Positions 1 to 5,929 of a stretch of DNA of 7,517 bases are shown here, piece after piece (position 1 is the first letter of the stretch; every line of letters starts with the position of its first letter). A program made the translations under genes and the position numbers. The DNA comes from SAR202 cluster bacterium. GTDB lineage: Bacteria > Chloroflexota > Dehalococcoidia > Lucifugimonadales > UBA1123. Location: assembly GCA_030743915.1 (NCBI GenBank), contig JASLRP010000352.1:1-7517 (forward strand). Reading direction: 5' to 3'. The notes beneath the pieces were generated by a model, which was not told the DNA's origin, ran no database searches, and was given only the letters and a program-made list of their open reading frames with translations.

Positions 1-333
1 GCTTTCGGCGAAGGACAGTTCGCGTGGTGGAGCGGCACCTCTCAAGCATCTCCGATGGTTGCGGGCGTCGTCGCCATGATACGAAGCGTTGACCCAACGC
101 TCAGGCCCAATGAAATCGAACGTATCATCATTAAATCCGGCAAAAACATTGACAAGAAGAACAAAGGCCTCGGCAAGGGCTCCAAGATGGGCGGTGGAAT
201 GACAGACGCCCTCGAAGTCTTGGATGAAATGGATATCGACGAAGACGACATCGAAGAAGCCCAAGAACGGGCCGAGGCCCGGGCCGCAGGAAACGGTCGC
301 GGCAATAGCGGGAATGGAAACAATAATGATTGA
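1..333 (+). CDS. Subtilisin-like (S8) serine protease, C-terminal part only
   Basis: This is the 3' end of a gene that begins before the window; 110 residues are visible. Near the start lies the subtilase serine motif WWSGTSQASPMVAG, with the catalytic Ser at visible residue 14 (bases 40-42). The typical last helices of the S8 fold follow (DPTLRP...I.R.I.K.G, then a GGG.TDALE segment). After the fold come a short acidic, probably helical stretch (DEMDIDEDDIEEAQERAEAR) and a 14-residue Gly/Asn-rich tail that ends at the TGA at 331-333. It is a clear paralogue of the protease at 1779-5267: both have GEG.FAWWSGTSQA.PMVAG and DPTL.P. Unlike that protein, it has no heptad arrays between the catalytic domain and the Gly/Asn tail. 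The catalytic Asp and His, propeptide and signal peptide would lie upstream, so completeness cannot be judged. It sits directly upstream of the zinc-finger gene at 407-937, probably in the same transcript. Confidence 0.93.
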   Translation, partial: AFGEGQFAWWSGTSQASPMVAGVVAMIRSVDPTLRPNEIERIIIKSGKNIDKKNKGLGKGSKMGGGMTDALEVLDEMDIDEDDIEEAQERAEARAAGNGRGNSGNGNNND

Positions 334-383
334 CGGACCGAACGACAACCAACACGATTCGATGTCAGTCAATCGGGAACAAA

Positions 384-401
384 GGGCAGCAGGAGAGGGC
401 A
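384..401 (+). promoter_or_regulatory. Ribosome binding site of zinc-finger gene, copy 1
   Basis: AGGAGAGG begins at 391, 8-11 bases before the ATG at 407 depending on which purine core pairs. The 18-base block around it (384-401) is identical to 5327-5344, in front of the second copy of the gene. This supports the internal ATG at 407 as the real start, over the in-frame ATG at 326 that overlaps the protease stop codon. Confidence 0.7.
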
Positions 402-406
402 GTAAT

Positions 407-937
407 ATGAGCGAGTGTAAATACGAACTTGGACAGATAGTCGAGTATCTGACGGGCGGAATGGCCGAGGATACCCGCGACGAGCTTCAGGCTCACGTGG
501 ATGCTGGGTGCGCCCAGTGCGAAGGTCAGATCAACACACTGGGAGGATTCGTTCAAAAACCCGAACCAGAGAAGAAAGAGATGGTCGCCCAACCGCTGAT
601 GGACACCCAGATGGCCGCTCCGGTCGGTGTTCGTGGTGGCGCGGTCCTGACCCGTCGCAGGGTTTACGAGGCCGAGAGCAAAGTCTGCATCGACATCGAC
701 CAGCACGAGCTTGAGCCGGGAATGTCCACCGTCGAGGGCCAGATCCTGGTCAAAGGCGGAGACCTGGACGATCTTGAAGGCGTCGAAGTGTCGCTCCGCC
801 AGGATGGAGTCCAGGTGGCAGTTGGCAGCGTTGACATGCTTGGCGACTTCACCATTGAAGACGTCCAGTCCGGTAATTACGACCTGACCATGTCGGTCGG
901 AAGCCTGGACGTCGCGATTCGCGGCATCGAGATTTAG
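407..937 (+). CDS. Anti-sigma-type zinc-finger protein with C-terminal beta-sandwich-like domain, copy 1
   Basis: This is a 176-residue protein. The N-terminus carries Cys4, His30, Cys35 and Cys38, spaced C-x25-H-x4-C-x2-C (HVDAGCAQC). This resembles the zinc-binding anti-sigma (ZAS / zf-HC2) motif, whose usual form is H-x3-C-x2-C; x4 variants of the type HxxxGCxxC are common. Residues 51-101 form a linker rich in Met, Pro and Arg (LTRRRVYEAE). Residues ~107-176 (VEGQILVKGG, GVEVSL, G.FTIEDV.SGNYDLTM) resemble a carboxypeptidase-regulatory-like or CNA-B-like beta-sandwich. There is no signal peptide or membrane segment, so the protein should be cytoplasmic, unlike classical membrane-spanning anti-sigma factors. 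No sigma factor gene lies in the window. The ATG at 407 was chosen because a conserved Shine-Dalgarno precedes it and because the in-frame sequence upstream (326-406) changes mostly amino acids between the two copies. It is 84% identical (148/176) to the protein at 5350-5880. The role, a protein-protein switch next to secreted proteases, is inferred. Confidence 0.85.
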   Translation: MSECKYELGQIVEYLTGGMAEDTRDELQAHVDAGCAQCEGQINTLGGFVQKPEPEKKEMVAQPLMDTQMAAPVGVRGGAVLTRRRVYEAESKVCIDIDQHELEPGMSTVEGQILVKGGDLDDLEGVEVSLRQDGVQVAVGSVDMLGDFTIEDVQSGNYDLTMSVGSLDVAIRGIEI

Positions 938-968
938 ACGAACCGGTCGCCTCTGGCTGCAGATAACT

Positions 969-986
969 GGCGGAGAAGTATCCGCC
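969..986 (+). other. Small hairpin after copy-1 zinc-finger gene
   Basis: GGCGGA (969-974) and TCCGCC (981-986) form a perfect 6-bp stem around a 6-base loop, 32 bases after the stop codon. No T tract follows, so it is not itself a terminator. It may protect the 3' end of the mRNA, or it may be chance. Confidence 0.35.
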
Positions 987-1011
987 GAGACAACCGAGAC
1001 GAACGGAACAT

Positions 1012-1065
1012 ACGCCGGAATGGAGGTTAAGCCCTTGGGCCAAGCCGCCATTCCGGCGTCTTTTT
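1012..1065 (+). terminator. Intrinsic terminator ending cassette 1
   Basis: A perfect 12-bp stem is formed by ACGCCGGAATGG (1012-1023) and CCATTCCGGCGT (1048-1059), followed by C and five Ts (1061-1065). The 24-base loop contains a small nested hairpin (GCCC-TT-GGGC, 1031-1040). This is a strong rho-independent terminator for the transcript carrying the first protease and zinc-finger gene. It isolates that cassette from the second one. Confidence 0.9.
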
Positions 1066-1578
1066 GTTGCCAATTTTCGACCTTTGATGTCAGGGGAGAC
1101 GTAAGCAGATAGCGCAACCTCGCCCAGCTCGGGTGATTAGAATTTTCTCCTTATGTAAAGCGGGAATGTGGAGACGGTGTAGGCCCTTTTCTGCTGGGGC
1201 GCCAATCCCGCGATACGCAACCAGATTCCCATCAGTTCTCGCTCGTGCGTGCTGGCACCTATGCTCCCCCTGTAGTTCCACGGTTCACAGTAGTGGCGAC
1301 ACCCAAATATCATGAGGATATCAAATGGGCGCTCTGACCCAGATCGTGAGCAATACCGGCTGTTTGGCGAGCGCGCCAGAAGCCAAGCGGCCATAAAGCG
1401 GGGGCGAAAATGGCGGAACAGACCTCAAGAATGAACAACTGGACGACTGGACAACCGAGCGGGTTATCCGCGCCCATTGTCTGCCGTCACATTCGACCAG
1501 CAGCGACTATTCTGTTGCTGCTCCGCAAGGCTGTTTAGATATGTTTGCATTCGGTGTGCATCAACCTAGAAAACTCCC

Positions 1579-1598
1579 AGTGTCGCATAGGCGACACT
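1579..1598. promoter_or_regulatory. Perfect inverted repeat upstream of second protease
   Basis: AGTGTCGC (1579-1586) and GCGACACT (1591-1598) form an 8-bp perfect palindromic pair around ATAG, about 180 bases before the protease start. The half-site GGCGACAC also occurs at 1295-1302. The size and symmetry fit an operator for a dimeric repressor, or an RNA hairpin in a long leader. No T tract follows, so it is not a simple terminator. The function is inferred only. Confidence 0.4.
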
Positions 1599-1766
1599 TC
1601 GCATGTAATTCAGTTGCTATGACCAGGCCGCCTCTACGCATACTATTGAAGAGCGTAAGGTGGCCAAATTGAAACGACTCCGCCTGATTGACGGGAAATT
1701 GGCTGCCAGAGGAGATAACAGTCAGGCACATGGAAAATTCCAAACGCGCAATTTGGAATACAGCAT

Positions 1767-1772
1767 GAGGAG
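1767..1772 (+). promoter_or_regulatory. Ribosome binding site deciding the start of the second protease
   Basis: GAGGAG lies 3 bases before GTG 1776, 6 before GTG 1779 and 15 before ATG 1788, all in the same frame. The 6-base spacing to GTG 1779 is the most favourable, so that start is used. The true N-terminus could differ by one to three residues without affecting the signal peptide. Confidence 0.65.
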
Positions 1773-1778
1773 TATGTG

Positions 1779-4700
1779 GTGAGAAGAATGAAAGGGCCTC
1801 TACACAGGTGGGTCCTTATATTTGCGTTCGTGAGTCTAGCCGCCGCGCCACTGACTTTGCTCTGGTCCGATGGGCTGGGAGCGACGCCGGTGAGCGCAAC
1901 GCAGGGTGGGCCTTCGTGCTCAGGAGACTCGCACGTTGTCGTAAAGCCGGTCGATGGCATCGATGACGATTACCTCAACGCTAAGTATGGGACCGAAACG
2001 GTCCGAAAATTCTACGGGACCGATATCTACGTGCTGGAAGCGCCCAACAAGAAGGGCGCCAAACGCATTGTAAGGAAGATGCTCAAATCCGACGATGTAG
2101 TTTGGGCAGAGTCGGGGCAGTTCAGCAACTCTGAAGTCCTGCCCAGCTCAGTGTCCGCCGCTAGTATTGACCAGTTCAGCCAGGCAACGCTCGACCAGTT
2201 CAGCGTCGCTTCTTTGGACCAGTTTTCCACAGCGATGCTGGACCAGTTCTCAGCGGCGATGCTCGACCAGTTCACGATTGCGTCGCTGGACCAGTTCACC
2301 ACCGCTGCTCTGGACCAGTTTACAGCCGCAGCCCTGGACCAGTTCTCCACGGCGATGTTGGACCAGTTCTCCACGTCCATTTTGGACCAGTTCTCTTCGG
2401 CGATTCTGGATCAGTTTGGACAGGCGGCCCTGGACCAGTTCACCGCCGCGGTGCTGGATCAGTTCAGCACGGCGACCTTGGACCAGTTCTCCACGGCCAT
2501 CCTGGACCAGTTCGGCATGGCTACTCTGGACCAGTTCAACCAGGCGGTGCTCGACCAGTTCACCGCTGCTTCGCTTGACCAGTTCAGCATTGCTGTGATG
2601 GACCAGTTCTCAATTTCGATCCTGGACCAGTTCAATCAGGCAGCTCTGGACCAATTCTCGGTGGCAGCCTTGGATCAGTTCAGCATCGCGATTATGGATC
2701 AGTTCAGCATCGCAGTGATGGACCAGTTCACCGCGTCGATACTGGACCAGTTCAGTTTCGCTTCGTTGGACCAATTCAACATCGCGGTGATGGACCAGTT
2801 CACCATGGCCATGCTGGACCAATTTACACTTGCCAACATGGACCAGTTCACACAGGCTAGCTTGGACCAGTTTGGCCAGGCGGCGCTTGACCAGTTCTCC
2901 GCATCGATATTGGACCAGTTCTCAACGGCCATTATGGACCAGTTCTCGACTGCGTCGATGGACCAGTTCACACAGTCGGCTCTGGACCAGTTCAGCCAGT
3001 CGGCATTGGATCAGTTCAGCCAGTCAGTTCTGGACCAGTTCATGCAGAGCATTCTAGACACTTTCGACGCTGAGTACTTCAAGGCGCTGTTGATCAGTGC
3101 CCTCGACAGCGTTTACGGCGCCAATGCTCGAAATCAGGCATCAATTGCTGCCATTAACGCGCCCTATGCGAATGCATACGCCACCGGCGAAGGCGTGACT
3201 GTAGCCGTTATTGACTCCGGCATCAGGGACCATTGGTTCCTGAACGGCAAGATTGCTGATGGCGGTTGGGACTTCGTCGATGGCGACAACGACCCGACCG
3301 ACGAAATCGCGTCCTACGATCCCGACGGCGATGGGGTGTACAATCCTGGCTGGAGCCACGGCACGCATGTGGCCGCGATTGTCAGCCTGGTTGCTCCCGA
3401 CGCTCAGATTCTTCCCATACGCGTGCAGGGCGGCAATGGCGGAGGCTGGTCCTTCATCATTGCAGAAGCCATCGAGTACGCGGTGGACATGGGCGCGGAC
3501 GTGATCAATCTGAGCCTGGGCGTGCCCTGCAAGTCCAACGACTTGAAATGGGCGATTAAATACGCCGAGCAACACGACGTAATGGTCGTTGCTGCCGCAG
3601 GCAACGACAACCAAGAGAAGCTCCACTACCCGGCAGGTTACTCCAACGGCACTGCCGTGGCCGCGACCGACGATCTGGGTGTGAAGGCATCCTTCTCCAA
3701 CTACAAAAAGAACGTCAAGATATCAGCTCCCGGTGTGAACATATACAGCGCCTACGGCGAGGGTGTATTCGCATGGTGGAGCGGCACATCACAGGCGACG
3801 CCGATGGTCGCGGGCGAAGCCGCATTGATTCGCGGAATCGACCCGACGTTGAAGCCTCGCAAGATCAGGAACATCATCAAGAAAACAGGCCAGAGCATAT
3901 CCTCATTGAACCCGGGTTTGGGCAACAAGCTGGGTGGAGGGCTTGCAGATACGCTTGAAGGCCTCTATAAGATGGGCATTGTTCCTGACGAGAATATAGA
4001 TACATCATCCGTCGACTCGGTGTTCACAAATGACACTGGCACAAACACAGTTGACGAAGACTCCACTGCGGCAATCGCATCCGACACTGCGGAGCTTGCT
4101 GCCGCAGACGCAGAATCTGAAGCCGCTGCAGCCGCAGTTGCCGAAGCCGATGCAGTGCAGGCCGCCGTTGAAGCCGAAGCCGCTGCCGTCGAGGCTGTAG
4201 CCGAAGCTCAGGCAGCCGCGCAGGCAGTCGCAGATTCCGATTCTACAGACCAGGCTGTCGCCGAGGTCGAAGCCGCTGTCGCACAGGCAGCCGCCGATGC
4301 CGAAACCGCCGCGCTCGAAGCTGCCGCCGCTGCTGAGGTTGCCGCCGCGCAAGCCATCGAAGAAGCTGCCGCCGCTGAGGCCGCCGCTGACGAGGCTGTC
4401 GCTGCCGCCGAAGTCGCCGCGGAAGCAGAGATCACTGCTGACTCGGCCACCGAGGTTGACGCGGTCGCTGAGGCCGCCGCTGAAGCCGTAGCAGTCCAGG
4501 CAGCCCTGGATGCTACAGACGCCGCCGATGACGCTGCTGACGCCGCCGACGTGGCCGTGGTTGCCGCCGATGTGGCCGAGGTTGCCGCAGACGTGGCCGA
4601 GATCGCCGCCGACGTGGCCGTAGATGCCGCCGACGTGGTCCAAGAGACCGCTGATGTGATCCAAGAAGCCGCAGATGCGATCATCGTAGCCGTGAACGTA

Positions 4701-5267
4701 GTAGAAGTAGCTGTTGACGTAGTAGAAGTAGCCACCGATGTAATCGAAGCTGCTGCTGACGCGAACGATGCTCCTATCGGAAACGGCAACGGAAATGGCA
4801 ATGGAAATGGAAACGGCAACGGAAATGTCGGTGACGCGCTTGAAGCGGCCACTGATGTAGTCGAAGTAGTCACTGAGGTGGTCGAGGTCGTGACCGTTGC
4901 GGTCGCGGACGTCACCGACGCGGCTGAAGAAGTAACCGATACGGCCCAAAGCACAACCGATGCGGCCGAAGAAGTTGCCGACGCGGTCGAGACTGTCACT
5001 GATGTAATTGACGACTTCGCCGACGTGGTTGAAGACGCCGCAGACACGATTGACCATGCCACAAACGTGGTGGATGACGGCACCGAAGCCATCGAAGACG
5101 CCTCCGCCGCGATTGAAGTCGCAACTGGTGCGATCGAAGACACCGCCGAAGCTGCCACAGATTCCGCTTCCAACGGAAACGGGAACGGCGGTGGCAACGG
5201 CAATTCCAACGGGAACGGCGGTGGGAACGGCAATGGCAATTCCAACAGCAACGGAAATGGGAATTAA
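1779..5267 (+). CDS. Secreted subtilisin-like (S8) protease with 37 octapeptide repeats and heptad-rich C-terminus
   Basis: This 1162-residue protein starts at a GTG. Residues 1-40 are a signal peptide: basic VRRMK, hydrophobic core at ~11-29, probable cleavage after PVSA. Residues ~52-112 (VVVKP...GTDIYVLEAP...DDVVWAE) resemble the inhibitor-type propeptide of fervidolysin-like subtilases. Residues 131-426 are 37 unbroken octapeptides. The S8 domain spans ~450-745 with all key residues: Asp479 (AVIDSG), His527 (SHGTHVAA), oxyanion Asn609 (AAAGND) and Ser671 (GTSQATPMVAG). Residues ~763-1000 are Ala/Glu/Asp/Val-rich, ending in 12 exact heptads; a (GN)8 tract, 16 more heptads and a 32-residue Gly/Asn/Ser tail follow. 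I see no LPxTG motif or membrane anchor at the C-terminus. The enzyme should act outside the cell as an endopeptidase; its substrate is unknown. Typical subtilase precursors are about 350-500 residues, so most of this length is repeat. The zinc-finger gene follows 82 bases after the stop. Confidence 0.95.
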   Translation: MRRMKGPLHRWVLIFAFVSLAAAPLTLLWSDGLGATPVSATQGGPSCSGDSHVVVKPVDGIDDDYLNAKYGTETVRKFYGTDIYVLEAPNKKGAKRIVRKMLKSDDVVWAESGQFSNSEVLPSSVSAASIDQFSQATLDQFSVASLDQFSTAMLDQFSAAMLDQFTIASLDQFTTAALDQFTAAALDQFSTAMLDQFSTSILDQFSSAILDQFGQAALDQFTAAVLDQFSTATLDQFSTAILDQFGMATLDQFNQAVLDQFTAASLDQFSIAVMDQFSISILDQFNQAALDQFSVAALDQFSIAIMDQFSIAVMDQFTASILDQFSFASLDQFNIAVMDQFTMAMLDQFTLANMDQFTQASLDQFGQAALDQFSASILDQFSTAIMDQFSTASMDQFTQSALDQFSQSALDQFSQSVLDQFMQSILDTFDAEYFKALLISALDSVYGANARNQASIAAINAPYANAYATGEGVTVAVIDSGIRDHWFLNGKIADGGWDFVDGDNDPTDEIASYDPDGDGVYNPGWSHGTHVAAIVSLVAPDAQILPIRVQGGNGGGWSFIIAEAIEYAVDMGADVINLSLGVPCKSNDLKWAIKYAEQHDVMVVAAAGNDNQEKLHYPAGYSNGTAVAATDDLGVKASFSNYKKNVKISAPGVNIYSAYGEGVFAWWSGTSQATPMVAGEAALIRGIDPTLKPRKIRNIIKKTGQSISSLNPGLGNKLGGGLADTLEGLYKMGIVPDENIDTSSVDSVFTNDTGTNTVDEDSTAAIASDTAELAAADAESEAAAAAVAEADAVQAAVEAEAAAVEAVAEAQAAAQAVADSDSTDQAVAEVEAAVAQAAADAETAALEAAAAAEVAAAQAIEEAAAAEAAADEAVAAAEVAAEAEITADSATEVDAVAEAAAEAVAVQAALDATDAADDAADAADVAVVAADVAEVAADVAEIAADVAVDAADVVQETADVIQEAADAIIVAVNVVEVAVDVVEVATDVIEAAADANDAPIGNGNGNGNGNGNGNGNVGDALEAATDVVEVVTEVVEVVTVAVADVTDAAEEVTDTAQSTTDAAEEVADAVETVTDVIDDFADVVEDAADTIDHATNVVDDGTEAIEDASAAIEVATGAIEDTAEAATDSASNGNGNGGGNGNSNGNGGGNGNGNSNSNGNGN
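2169..3056 (+). repeat. 37 tandem 24-base units encoding octapeptides
   Basis: There are exactly 37 units of 24 bases (888 bases) without any insertion or deletion. Each encodes D-Q-F-[S/T/G/N/M]-x-[A/S]-x-[L/M]. D, Q and F are invariant in all 37. Position 4 is S in 20, T in 10, G in 3, N in 3 and M in 1; position 6 is always A or S. A decayed 38th unit (DTF) begins at 3057. Codons for the invariant residues vary (GAC/GAT, TTC/TTT, CAG/CAA only rarely). The repeat is old and held by selection on the protein, not a recent DNA expansion. It lies between propeptide and catalytic domain. It does not match pentapeptide repeats or a heptad coiled coil; a beta-solenoid-like or other stacked fold is a guess. 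Confidence 0.97.
4518..4769 (+). repeat. First heptad array in protease C-terminus (12 units)
   Basis: Twelve successive 21-base units encode heptads of the type [VDE]-A-A-D-V-[AV]-[EQV], for example VAADVAE twice running, drifting to VAVDVVE and VATDVIE (residues 914-997). The register is unbroken. Seven-residue periodicity with small or aliphatic residues fits a helical coiled-coil or Ala-rich helical bundle. It is preceded by about 150 residues of less regular Ala/Glu-rich sequence (from ~4065). Confidence 0.85.
4779..4826 (+). repeat. Internal (Gly-Asn)8 tract
   Basis: Eight consecutive Gly-Asn pairs (residues 1001-1016) are encoded by mixed GGA/GGC and AAC/AAT codons. They separate the two heptad arrays and probably act as a flexible linker. 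Confidence 0.9.
4833..5168 (+). repeat. Second heptad array in protease C-terminus (16 units)
   Basis: Sixteen 21-base units without indels encode heptads with the loose consensus [DE]-x-[VIA]-[ED]-x-x-[TA], such as DVVEVVT, DAAEEVA, DVVEDAA and EAIEDAS (residues 1019-1130). Acidic positions 1 and 4 and aliphatic positions 2-3 and 6 give a strongly acidic, probably helical rod. The consensus differs from the first array, so the two arrays expanded separately. Confidence 0.85.
5169..5264 (+). repeat. C-terminal Gly/Asn/Ser-rich tail of second protease
   Basis: The last 32 residues (1131-1162) are only Gly, Asn and Ser (SNGNGNGGGNGN...). A shorter Gly/Asn tail ends the paralogous protease at 331, so this terminus is a shared feature of the two proteins. 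It may be a flexible surface-exposed end or a recognition tail; no known sorting motif is seen. Confidence 0.85.
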
Positions 5268-5326
5268 TGTGACTGACAGACTGAACGAGAGCCAATACGA
5301 TTCGATGTCAGTTAACCAAGAGCCAC

Positions 5327-5344
5327 GGGCAGCAGGAGAGGGCA
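5327..5344 (+). promoter_or_regulatory. Ribosome binding site of zinc-finger gene, copy 2
   Basis: AGGAGAGG begins at 5334, 8-11 bases before ATG 5350, inside an 18-base block identical to the one before copy 1. It supports ATG 5350 over the in-frame GTG at 5269. The short distance from the protease stop would allow translational coupling. Confidence 0.7.
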
Positions 5345-5349
5345 ATACC

Positions 5350-5880
5350 ATGAACGAGTGTAAATACGAACTAGGCGAGATAGTTGAATACCTGATGGGC
5401 GGAATGGCCGAGGACACCCGCAGCGAGCTTCAAATTCACGTGGATGCCGGTTGCGCCCAGTGCGAAGATCGGATAGCCTCAATGGGAGGGTTCGTTCAAG
5501 AACCTGAGCCAGAGGTTCACCAGATGGTCGCACAACCACTGATGGACACGCAGATGGCCGCTCCGGTCGGAGTTCGCGGCGGCGCGGTTCTGACCCGCCG
5601 CAGGGTTTACGAAGCGGAGAGCAAAGTCTGCATCGACATCGACCAGCACGAGATGGAGCCAGGAAGCTCCACCGTCGAGGGCCAGGTCCTGATTAAAGGC
5701 GGAGACCTGGACGATCTGGAAGGCGTCGAAGTGTCGCTCTGCCAGGACGGAATCCCGATGGCGGTTGGCAGCGTTGATCTGCTGGGCGACTTCACCATTG
5801 AGGGCGTCCCGTCGGGCAACTACGACCTAACCATGTCGGTCGGAAACCTGGAAATCGCGATTCGCGGCATCGAGATTTAG
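5350..5880 (+). CDS. Anti-sigma-type zinc-finger protein with C-terminal beta-sandwich-like domain, copy 2
   Basis: This 176-residue paralogue of the 407-937 product has 28 substitutions and no gaps. The zinc ligands are kept: Cys4, His30, Cys35, Cys38. The linker from residue 59 to 101 is completely identical to copy 1. Most substitutions fall in residues 40-58 and in the C-terminal domain (~106-169). One swap adds a cysteine (Arg131 in copy 1 is Cys here). There is no signal peptide or membrane segment, so it should be cytoplasmic. It lies between the secreted protease (82 bases upstream) and the TPR/CHAT-type protein (49 bases downstream), with no terminator on either side, so the three genes probably form one operon. 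By family it could bind a sigma factor or another partner through its zinc domain, but no sigma gene is visible. A longer form from GTG 5269 (27 extra residues) cannot be excluded. Confidence 0.85.
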   Translation: MNECKYELGEIVEYLMGGMAEDTRSELQIHVDAGCAQCEDRIASMGGFVQEPEPEVHQMVAQPLMDTQMAAPVGVRGGAVLTRRRVYEAESKVCIDIDQHEMEPGSSTVEGQVLIKGGDLDDLEGVEVSLCQDGIPMAVGSVDLLGDFTIEGVPSGNYDLTMSVGNLEIAIRGIEI

Positions 5881-5916
5881 AAAACATCGACTGGCAATCT
5901 TCTACCCTTGAGAGAT

Positions 5917-5920
5917 AGGA
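5917..5920 (+). promoter_or_regulatory. Ribosome binding site of TPR gene
   Basis: AGGA at 5917-5920 stands 9 bases before ATG 5930. The whole 49-base gap from the zinc-finger stop codon holds no terminator hairpin, in line with cotranscription. Confidence 0.55.
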
Positions 5921-5929
5921 AAAAGCGCA

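Larger units (their letters stand above)
326..937 (+). repeat. 612-base diverged direct repeat, copy 1
   Basis: This segment aligns with 5269-5880 over its whole length with no gap: 81 bases of leader plus the 531-base zinc-finger gene. In the leader I count 64 of 81 bases identical, including two uninterrupted blocks (354-369 and 384-401). Similarity stops at the gene's stop codon; the sequence downstream differs completely between the copies. Together with the flanking paralogous proteases, this indicates an old duplication of a protease plus zinc-finger cassette. Confidence 0.85.
1066..1775. other. Long intergenic region with no convincing gene
   Basis: These 710 bases separate the terminator of cassette 1 from the second protease. 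The only open frames are 60-85 codons long, lie on both strands, and have no good ribosome site or recognisable protein; I do not call them. I see no tRNA-like cloverleaf and no transposon ends. Structures present are a short imperfect hairpin at 1358-1384 (TGGCG/CGCCA inside GGCT/AGCC) and a perfect 20-base inverted repeat at 1579-1598. The promoter of the second cassette should be here, but no site stands out: TTGCTG at 1515 with GATATG at 1538 (17-base spacer) and TTGACG at 1688 are only weak matches. A small RNA or long 5' leader is possible but unproven. Confidence 0.5.
5269..5880 (+). repeat. 612-base diverged direct repeat, copy 2
   Basis: This is the partner of 326-937 and matches it end to end with no gap. 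It begins at a GTG one base after the protease stop codon, at the position equivalent to ATG 326 in copy 1. The identical blocks in its leader are 5297-5312 and 5327-5344. Confidence 0.85.

Noticed and set aside
365..1117. 250-codon minus-strand frame across the first zinc-finger gene
   Set aside because: It runs opposite a well-supported gene and through the terminator at 1012-1065; its protein has no family features and no ribosome site.
1133..1394. Short overlapping open frames of 60-85 codons on both strands in the intergenic region
   Set aside because: They overlap each other on opposite strands, lack ribosome sites and show no recognisable protein sequence; open frames of this length occur by chance in GC-rich DNA.
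1688..1719. A sigma-70 promoter from TTGACG and GATAAC
   Set aside because: The spacer would be 20 bases and the -10 match is poor; not strong enough to annotate.
2027..2971. Minus-strand frames with a repeating NWS motif (2027-2380 and 2699-2971)
   Set aside because: They are antisense readings of the 24-base repeats coding for the DQF octapeptide; the plus-strand frame is uninterrupted and belongs to a complete protease.
2169..3056. A CRISPR array, because of regular 24-base units
   Set aside because: There are no alternating repeats and unique spacers; every unit is coding and in frame with the protease.
4208..5251. 347-codon Ala/Ser/Pro-rich open frame on the minus strand
   Set aside because: It is a second shadow of the same low-complexity heptad DNA; it has repetitive composition and no recognisable domain.
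4005..5417. 470-codon open frame on the minus strand opposite the protease C-terminus
   Set aside because: It is codon-aligned with the protease frame. The protease region is mostly Ala, Val, Asp, Glu and Gly (GNN codons), which read in antisense as NNC codons that can never be stops. It is an artefact of composition with no ribosome site.
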